Shown one piece after another: positions 1-4,485 of a stretch of 5,401 bases of DNA. The notes beneath the pieces are model-generated. The model was given only the letters and a program-made list of their open reading frames with translations. It did no database searches and had not been told where the DNA came from. This stretch comes from Ruminococcus sp. (GTDB lineage Bacteria > Bacillota > Clostridia > Oscillospirales > Ruminococcaceae), in the NCBI GenBank assembly GCA_003446315.1, contig DMBA01000092.1, positions 1 through 5,401 of the forward strand. Reading direction: 5' to 3'. Every line of letters starts with the position of its first letter. The first letter of the stretch is position 1. The translations under genes and the position numbers were made by a program.

Positions 1-63
1 GATCAGCTTCGGAAACGCAATATAGACCAAATTCCGATTGCGGCAAAGGGGGCTTCCGAATGA
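1..63 (+). CDS. C-terminal end of an unidentified protein (partial)
   Basis: Frame 1 is open from the window edge to a TGA at 61-63, giving a hydrophilic 20-residue tail that begins DQLRKR and ends AAKGASE. The TGA overlaps the next gene's ATG as ATGA, the same junction type seen between larC and the DUF362 gene, which supports this as the end of an upstream operon member. The tail is too short to identify the product. It does not resemble the end of LarE as I remember that family. Caveat: the frame of the next gene is also open back to the window edge, so this could be non-coding leader within a longer downstream ORF. Confidence 0.45.
   Translation, partial: DQLRKRNIDQIPIAAKGASE
45..52 (+). 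promoter_or_regulatory. Ribosome binding site that supports the ATG at 60
   Basis: AAAGGGGG lies 7 bases before the ATG at 60. It favours that start over an extension of the same open frame to the window edge. Confidence 0.6.
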
Positions 64-374
64 CGCTCTTGATCGCATGTGCTGCTGCAAGCATCTCCAC
101 TGTCGTCTGGTATCTCAGTGAAAAAGCGCGGAAAATGCAGATCGGTACGCTTTGTTTGATGTATTGGGGCGCTTCACTGATGTGGTTTGTAGATGCAGTT
201 GTTGAATATTTTGAGCTGAGAGATGCATTTTTTACACCTTCACCGGACGATATGCTGAATGATGCTTTTCTTGGATTGTCCGTCGCGGTAGTTGGATTGA
301 TTATCTGGCTGGCGATTGTGATCGTCAAAGACCCGCTGGGGACAGTTCGTGCATCCATTTCGAAGAAGGCATAA
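60..374 (+). CDS. Small three-helix membrane protein of the lar operon, unknown function
   Basis: I do not recognise this 104-residue family. Three hydrophobic segments are visible at about residues 2-19, 27-49 and 70-89. The short loop EKARK (21-25) and the C-terminal tail (K90 to KKA) are basic. The loop between helices 2 and 3 (about 51-69) is acidic and Pro-containing. The positive-inside rule then predicts N-terminus outside and C-terminus inside. Helix 2 holds a buried Asp (D45) and Glu (E49) that could contact a cation or polar solute. The gene overlaps its upstream neighbour by 4 bases and larB by 1 base (TAATG), so translational coupling is likely. By context it may serve transport or membrane anchoring for the nickel-cofactor pathway, but that is inference. 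It is too short for the aquaporin LarD, and its three helices do not fit the two-helix CbiN/NikN subunits. Confidence 0.82.
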   Translation: MTLLIACAAASISTVVWYLSEKARKMQIGTLCLMYWGASLMWFVDAVVEYFELRDAFFTPSPDDMLNDAFLGLSVAVVGLIIWLAIVIVKDPLGTVRASISKKA

Positions 375-1126
375 TGGATAAGCAGGAATTGTTGCACATG
401 CTGCAAGCCGTCGCGGCACATGAAATGTCGCCGGAAGATGCCGTTTTGCACATGAAACAGGCTCCGTTTGTGGAGCTTGGCTATGCAAATGCGGACTTGC
501 ACCGCGGGATCCGGCAGGGGGTCGCTGAGGTGATTTACGGTGCCGGAAAAACCGCAGAGCAAATCATCGGCATTTCCAATACCATGCTTGAAAACGGGCA
601 AAAGCGAGTTTTGATTACCCGATTGGACTCTGATAAAGCGGAAGCGGTGCAGAATGTGCTTCCGCTTTTTTATCAAAAAACGGGTAAGATCGGTTTGATC
701 GGAGATATGCCTGAACCGGATTGCGGCGGCTCGATTCTGATTGCGGCTGCCGGAACAAGCGATCTTCCCGTAGCAGAGGAAGCGGCATTTACTGCGCAAG
801 TGCTTGGAAATCGTGTGCATCGGCTGAATGATGTCGGTGTTGCCGGATTGCATCGGCTGCTTGCGCATTTGGATGAGATCATGTCTGCCCGCGCAATTAT
901 TGCGATTGCCGGAATGGAAGGTGCGTTGGCTAGCGTGATAGGCGGTTTGGCTGATTGCCCGGTGATCGCTGTCCCGACCAGTGTCGGATATGGTGCGGCA
1001 TTCGGCGGTGTTTCGGCACTGCTCTCCATGTTGAATTCCTGTGCAAGCGGGGTCAGCGTTGTGAATATTGACAACGGATTCGGCGCGGCATATCAGGCAA
1101 GTTTGATCAATCACATCGGAGGATAA
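374..1126 (+). CDS. larB: LarB, pyridinium-3,5-biscarboxylic acid mononucleotide synthase
   Basis: LarB performs the first step of nickel-pincer nucleotide synthesis. It carboxylates the pyridinium ring of nicotinic acid adenine dinucleotide and cleaves off AMP, giving pyridinium-3,5-biscarboxylic acid mononucleotide. The 250-residue length is normal for the family. An N-terminal helical part (about 1-110) precedes a PurE/AIR-carboxylase-like fold (about 118-250). That fold shows AAGTSDLPVAEEA (125-137), GMEGALASVIGGL (180-192), PVIAVPTSVGYG (196-207) and NSCASGVSVVNIDNGFGAA (221-239). Cys223 in NSCASG corresponds to the cysteine (Cys221 in L. plantarum) that attacks the substrate ring. The start overlaps the stop of the membrane gene (TAATG), with GAAGG at 365-369 only 4 bases before it. 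larC follows after 1 base. The enzyme is cytosolic. I see no truncation or missing key residue. Confidence 0.95.
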   Translation: MDKQELLHMLQAVAAHEMSPEDAVLHMKQAPFVELGYANADLHRGIRQGVAEVIYGAGKTAEQIIGISNTMLENGQKRVLITRLDSDKAEAVQNVLPLFYQKTGKIGLIGDMPEPDCGGSILIAAAGTSDLPVAEEAAFTAQVLGNRVHRLNDVGVAGLHRLLAHLDEIMSARAIIAIAGMEGALASVIGGLADCPVIAVPTSVGYGAAFGGVSALLSMLNSCASGVSVVNIDNGFGAAYQASLINHIGG

Positions 1127-1127
1127 T

Positions 1128-2414
1128 ATGAAAACATTGTATCTTGAATGCAGCATGGGTGCAGCAGGGGATATGCTCACGGCGGCGCTGTTGGAATTGG
1201 TTTCGGATCGGGATGCTTTTTTGAGAAATATGAATGCACTTGGATTGCCAAATGTTGCGATTTGTGCAGAATCTGTTTTGCAAAATGGCATTACCGGAAC
1301 AAGGATGCATGTGACGGTAGACGGCGTGGAAGAAGAAAGTCATGATGTGCATGCGCATCATGTCCATAGTGAACAACATGACCATGAACATGACCATCAT
1401 CCTCCGCATGACAATCATGAGGAGGAGCACCATGGGCATGACCACAGTCACGGGGAGCACCACCATCATCATACTTCGATGCAGGATATTGAGAAAATCA
1501 TCGCAGATATGCCAATTTCAAGCACGGTGAAGAATCAGGTTACCAAAGTGTATCAGTTGATCGCGGATGCCGAAAGTCATGCGCACGGAAAGCCGGTTGC
1601 GGAGATCCATTTTCATGAAGTCGGCACGATGGATGCAATTGCCGACATCACGGCTGTTTGTATGCTGATGGAGCAGATTGCGCCGGATCAGGTGATCGTT
1701 TCGCCGGTGCATGTCGGAGCCGGTCATGTGCATTGTGCGCATGGAATTATGCCCGTTCCGGCTCCTGCAACTGCCCATATATTGCGAAATGTCCCGATCT
1801 ATGGCGGGGCTGTTTCAGGGGAATTGTGTACGCCGACCGGTGCTGCATTGCTGAAAACATTTGCCGATTCATTCGGTGATATGCCGGAAATGACGGTTGA
1901 GAAAATAGGTTATGGATTCGGGAAAAAATCATTTGCACAATTGAATTGCGTGCGGGCTTTTTTGGGCGAAACTGCGGATCAATTGGAATCTGTTGCGGAG
2001 CTGTGTTGCAATCTGGATGATATGACCGGCGAAGCAATTGGTTTTGCACAGGAAATATTGCTGCAAGCCGGCGCTTTGGATGTTTTTACAACAAGTGTAA
2101 TGATGAAAAAAAACAGACCCGGCATATTGCTGACGGTTTTATGTATGCCGGAAGATCGGGATCAGATGGTTCGTTTGATTTTTATGCATACCGCAACAAT
2201 TGGCATAAGGGAAACAATTTGCCGTCGCTATACTTTGGAGCGCCATGAAAATGTCCGTGAAACAGCTTATGGCGCGGTTCGTGTCAAAAAAACAAATGGT
2301 TATGGTGTCCAGCGTGAGAAACTGGAATATGACGATATTGCTGCGATTGCACGCAGTCAGGGTTTATCTTTGGAACAGGCGAAAAAAGTAATCTTTGAGG
2401 TGGGTGAAACATGA
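1128..2414 (+). CDS. larC: LarC, nickel insertion enzyme for the nickel-pincer nucleotide, unsplit
   Basis: LarC (DUF111 family) inserts nickel into the dithio-pyridinium mononucleotide in a CTP-dependent cyclometallation, completing the NPN cofactor. The 428-residue protein has the opening motif GAAGDM (11-16), HFHEVGTMDAIADI (161-174), an ELCCNLDDMTGE block (291-302) and MMKKNRPG (326-332). Between about residues 72 and 115 lies a hydrophilic loop with 22 histidines in 44 residues, ending in five in a row, probably for nickel capture. In L. plantarum the gene is split into larC1 and larC2 joined by programmed frameshifting. Here both halves are in one frame, although a T6G3 run lies near the expected junction. 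GGAGG at 1118-1122, 5 bases before the ATG, fixes the start. The stop overlaps the DUF362 start as ATGA. Confidence 0.96.
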   Translation: MKTLYLECSMGAAGDMLTAALLELVSDRDAFLRNMNALGLPNVAICAESVLQNGITGTRMHVTVDGVEEESHDVHAHHVHSEQHDHEHDHHPPHDNHEEEHHGHDHSHGEHHHHHTSMQDIEKIIADMPISSTVKNQVTKVYQLIADAESHAHGKPVAEIHFHEVGTMDAIADITAVCMLMEQIAPDQVIVSPVHVGAGHVHCAHGIMPVPAPATAHILRNVPIYGGAVSGELCTPTGAALLKTFADSFGDMPEMTVEKIGYGFGKKSFAQLNCVRAFLGETADQLESVAELCCNLDDMTGEAIGFAQEILLQAGALDVFTTSVMMKKNRPGILLTVLCMPEDRDQMVRLIFMHTATIGIRETICRRYTLERHENVRETAYGAVRVKKTNGYGVQREKLEYDDIAAIARSQGLSLEQAKKVIFEVGET

Positions 2415-3280
2415 AACAAGCAACCGTATTTTTTACAAAAGAGATCACTTCGGATTCACTGAAAAGAATCTATCATGCACTTGGCGTGAACCTGAAAGGC
2501 AAAGTTGCTATCAAGATTTCATCCGGTGAACCGGGCGGACATAATTATTTGAAACCGGAATTGATCGCACCGCTTGTGCAGGAATTGAACGGTACAATTG
2601 TGGAATGCAATACTGCGTATGAGGGGAAGCGAAATAATACAAAAGATCACTGGGAAGCAATCAAAAATCACGGATTTACTGAGATTGCACCATGCGATAT
2701 TATGGATGAAGACGGCGAGATCGCATTGCCTGTAAAGAATCCTTTTCATATCAGTGAAAACTTTGTAGGGGCTCATTTGCAGAATTATGATTCCATGCTG
2801 ATGCTCTCTCATTTCAAGGGGCATATGATGGGCGGATTCGGCGGTGCGCTGAAAAATATGTCTATTGGCGTGGCATCTTCTCATGGAAAAACGAATATTC
2901 ACGGTGCCGGAGATGTCTCCAAAATCTGGACGGCTGACCATGATTCCTTCCTGGAAAGTATGGCGGATGCAGACAGTTCTGTGGTCGATTTTATGGGCGC
3001 GGAAAATATCGTTTATATCAATATTGCGAACCGGTTATCCGTGGATTGCGACTGTGACAGCCATCCTGCTGAGCCGGAGATGGGCGACCTTGGCATTTTC
3101 GCTTCTCTTGATCCGGTGGCGCTGGATTGGGCTTGCTATGATGCTGTGAAAAATGCTGATGATCCGGGGAAAGCCGCATTGATTGAACGGATGGATTCCC
3201 GCAACGCGATTCATACCGCCGAAGCGGCTGAACAGCATGGAATCGGCACACGACATTATGTGATACAATCCATTGACTGA
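2411..3280 (+). CDS. DUF362 protein without ferredoxin insert; candidate NPN-dependent enzyme
   Basis: This 289-residue protein belongs to DUF362, shown by SHFKGHMMGGFGGALKNMSI (133-152), IGVASSHGK (152-160), DCDCDSHPAEP (212-222) and SLDPVALDWAC (232-242). No assigned biochemical role for the family is known to me. Many DUF362 proteins of anaerobes carry a two-cluster ferredoxin segment between the GVAS and DCDC motifs. Here that stretch (about 165-210) has no cysteine, so the protein cannot hold those clusters. C213 and C215 remain and could bind metal. H138, K148 and H164 share spacing with the cofactor residues of lactate racemase LarA, which together with the overlap to larC suggests use of the nickel-pincer cofactor; this is inference. 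No signal peptide or membrane segment is seen. The ribosome site is GAGGTGG (2397-2403), 7 bases before the ATG that overlaps the larC stop. Confidence 0.9.
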   Translation: MKQATVFFTKEITSDSLKRIYHALGVNLKGKVAIKISSGEPGGHNYLKPELIAPLVQELNGTIVECNTAYEGKRNNTKDHWEAIKNHGFTEIAPCDIMDEDGEIALPVKNPFHISENFVGAHLQNYDSMLMLSHFKGHMMGGFGGALKNMSIGVASSHGKTNIHGAGDVSKIWTADHDSFLESMADADSSVVDFMGAENIVYINIANRLSVDCDCDSHPAEPEMGDLGIFASLDPVALDWACYDAVKNADDPGKAALIERMDSRNAIHTAEAAEQHGIGTRHYVIQSID

Positions 3281-3295
3281 CGAACGGAGAATAAA

Positions 3296-4129
3296 ATGAA
3301 ACTGATTTGTCCTGTTTGCGGGAAAACTCTGACAGCAGAAAAATCACGTTTTTTCTGTGAGAAAGGTCATTCCTTTGATCGTGCAAAATCAGGATATGTG
3401 AATTTATTGCAGCGGCAGAAACATCGTCAGCGCGGGGACGACGCTGCAATGGCTGCTGCGCGGCGACAGTTTTTGAATGCCGGTTATTATCAACCGCTTT
3501 TGGATGCAATTTCTCAGGAGATACTCGATTTTCAAACAAAGCAGATCGCAGATATCGGATGCGGCGAAGGCTGGTATTCCTGCGGCGTTTTACAACAATT
3601 GCTGCACAACGGCGGAAAAGCAGAGCTTGCCGGATTTGATATTTCACCTGAAATATTGCGCTTTGCTGCGAATCGGGCAAAAGAATGCGCAATATCTGAA
3701 CATACGCTTTGGGCTGCGGCTTCTGTGAATCGGATTCCGCTGCCGGATGCTGCATGTGACTGTGTTATGAATCTTTTTGCACCGTGTGAACCGCACGAGT
3801 TTGCGCGGGTTTTATGCGAAAACGGCATCTTGATCCGGGCAATTCCAATGGAACGGCATCTATGGGAAATGAAATGCGCAATATATGAGAAACCATATGA
3901 AAACCGTCCTGTTCCTGCTGCACCGGATGGCTTCCGATTGCTGAATATGCGGCAAATTGATTTCGAAATCACAGTTCCGAATGCGGATTTGCAGGCGCTT
4001 TTTGCGATGACACCATATGTGCATAAAACGGCTCCGTCTGATGCGGCAAAGCTGCTGCATCTGGATCGACTGAAAACACAAATCTCGTTCGGCTTATTGG
4101 TTTGTAAAAAAGATAATGGAACACAATAA
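3296..4129 (+). CDS. rlmA: RlmA-family 23S rRNA (guanine-N1)-methyltransferase
   Basis: RlmA enzymes use S-adenosylmethionine to methylate N1 of a guanine in helix 35 of 23S rRNA, near the peptide exit tunnel. Gram-negative forms (RlmA-I) modify G745; Gram-positive forms (RlmA-II, including TlrB) modify G748, which affects tylosin and ketolide sensitivity. The 277 residues show an N-terminal zinc finger with C5, C8, C21 and H25, followed by SFDRAKSGYVNLL (26-38). Then come GDDAAMAAARRQFLNAGYYQP (47-67), SAM motif I DIGCGEGW (86-93), FDISPE (114-119), FAPC (161-164) and the family C-terminal MTPY-x-HK (238-244). All resemble E. coli RlmA as I remember it. G748 is the likelier target from the Gram-positive context. 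The start has CGGAG at 3285-3289, 6 bases upstream, and lies 15 bases after the DUF362 stop. This is the last gene before the terminator. Confidence 0.94.
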   Translation: MKLICPVCGKTLTAEKSRFFCEKGHSFDRAKSGYVNLLQRQKHRQRGDDAAMAAARRQFLNAGYYQPLLDAISQEILDFQTKQIADIGCGEGWYSCGVLQQLLHNGGKAELAGFDISPEILRFAANRAKECAISEHTLWAAASVNRIPLPDAACDCVMNLFAPCEPHEFARVLCENGILIRAIPMERHLWEMKCAIYEKPYENRPVPAAPDGFRLLNMRQIDFEITVPNADLQALFAMTPYVHKTAPSDAAKLLHLDRLKTQISFGLLVCKKDNGTQ

Positions 4130-4150
4130 TCTGGTTGGCAATACTGTGTA

Positions 4151-4173
4151 ATTATTGCGAAATATACAATAAT
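4151..4173. repeat. 7-bp inverted repeat after rlmA
   Basis: ATTATTG (4151-4157) and CAATAAT (4167-4173) are perfect inverse complements with a 9-base spacer. The stem is AT-rich and has no T-run, so it is not a terminator by itself. It could be a weak 3' processing structure or a protein site, or chance in AT-rich DNA. Confidence 0.3.
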
Positions 4174-4193
4174 AATAGATGATTGCTTGATTC

Positions 4194-4230
4194 ATCGCAC
4201 ATGCTTCTTTTGAGGTGTGTGCGATTTTTC
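4194..4230 (+). terminator. Rho-independent terminator of the lar-DUF362-rlmA operon
   Basis: ATCGCACA (4194-4201) pairs perfectly with TGTGCGAT (4218-4225). The stem can continue inward through T-G, G-T, C-G, T-G and T-A pairs (4202-4206 with 4213-4217) to a CTTTTG loop. It is followed directly by TTTTTCTTTC. It starts 64 bases after the rlmA stop and should insulate the dockerin gene from operon read-through. Confidence 0.85.
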
Positions 4231-4349
4231 TTTCATAAAATAAGGAATCTGCGGCTTTTGCATTGAGATTTGAGCAATAGATCCATATGTAAACGAAAAA
4301 AGGAAATGAAGAAATGTGTTTCAAAACGCAATAATAAGCAATGAAATAT

Positions 4350-4367
4350 TGTGCTGAATTTTGCACA
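4350..4367. promoter_or_regulatory. Possible operator: TGTGC-N8-GCACA palindrome
   Basis: TGTGC (4350-4354) and GCACA (4363-4367) form a 5-bp inverted repeat around an AT-rich core. It overlaps the weak -35 element of the upstream candidate promoter, where a repressor would block polymerase. No known regulator consensus is recognised, and a 5-bp palindrome can arise by chance. Confidence 0.25.
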
Positions 4368-4388
4368 TCATGTATTTGTTGATATAAT
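4360..4388 (+). promoter_or_regulatory. Candidate upstream promoter (P2) with extended -10
   Basis: The -10 TATAAT (4383-4388) matches consensus and is preceded by TGA, giving an extended TGnTATAAT. The -35 is weak: TTTGCA at 4360-4365 with a 17-base spacer. Extended -10 elements can compensate for a poor -35. A start near 4395 would give a leader of about 90 bases. It is less certain than the downstream promoter. Confidence 0.45.
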
Positions 4389-4410
4389 TATTAAATTACA
4401 GTTCATAATA

Positions 4411-4439
4411 TTGACATTAGAATCAACATGTAGTATAAT
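4411..4439 (+). promoter_or_regulatory. Consensus SigA promoter (P1) of the dockerin gene
   Basis: TTGACA (4411-4416) and TATAAT (4434-4439) are both perfect consensus with a 17-base spacer. The 20 bases upstream are AT-rich, as in an UP element. The predicted start is near 4445-4447, giving a leader of about 40 bases. This is among the strongest promoter forms a housekeeping sigma can use, and it fits the high-expression codon choice of the gene. Confidence 0.88.
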
Positions 4440-4446
4440 ATCTACA

Positions 4447-4462
4447 TACGCTGAAAGGCGTA
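4447..4462 (+). promoter_or_regulatory. 5'-terminal leader hairpin with GAAA tetraloop
   Basis: TACGC (4447-4451) pairs with GCGTA (4458-4462). A T-G pair (4452-4457) closes a GAAA tetraloop (4453-4456). The hairpin would sit at or within 2 bases of the predicted P1 transcript start and well clear of the ribosome site at 4474. Such 5' hairpins are known to protect mRNAs from decay; that role here is inferred. Confidence 0.5.
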
Positions 4463-4473
4463 AAATAAATTAT

Positions 4474-4480
4474 GAGGTGA
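4474..4480 (+). promoter_or_regulatory. Ribosome binding site that sets the dockerin gene start
   Basis: GAGGTGA lies 5 bases before the ATG at 4486, and a signal peptide begins exactly there. This decides against the longer open frame from 4351, whose first 45 codons cover the promoter and leader. An overlapping ATG-AGG-TGA (4472-4480) is a two-codon frame, probably without meaning. Confidence 0.85.
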
Positions 4481-4485
4481 AAAAA

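Larger units (their letters stand above)
4130..4485 (+). other. AT-rich intergenic region with terminator, promoters and leader
   Basis: These 356 bases separate the lar operon from the dockerin gene. They contain a small inverted repeat (4151-4173), the operon terminator (4194-4230), two candidate promoters (4360-4388 and 4411-4439) and a leader hairpin (4447-4462). The stretch 4234-4349 holds no gene I can support. Its only short frames with a nearby purine run (ATG at 4306, 12 codons; ATG at 4314, 6 codons) are too small to credit. The open frame running into the dockerin gene from 4351 is chance, because it would start inside the promoter. Confidence 0.8.

Noticed and set aside
60..374. 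Small membrane protein as a CbiN/NikN subunit of an ECF nickel transporter
   Set aside because: CbiN/NikN have two helices with a long outer loop and sit next to CbiM and ATPase genes. This protein has three helices and no such neighbours in the window.
1342..1530. Out-of-frame ORF in the His-rich part of larC with a GGAGGAG just before an internal ATG (1432)
   Set aside because: The purine run simply encodes the Glu codons of the His/Glu-rich loop. The product is a Met/Thr/Ile low-complexity peptide from repeated CAT codons.
3018..3755. 245-codon minus-strand frame across the DUF362/rlmA junction
   Set aside because: It spans two well-supported sense genes and their junction, and its translation has no domain-like features.
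4306..4344. Leader peptide candidates (12 and 6 codons) after AAAAAAGGAAATG
   Set aside because: They lie upstream of both candidate transcript starts and are too short, without regulatory codon runs or an attenuator-like structure.
4351..4485. N-terminal extension of the dockerin protein by 45 codons
   Set aside because: It would place the start upstream of a consensus promoter and bury the signal peptide. The ATG at 4486 has its own GAGGTGA ribosome site.
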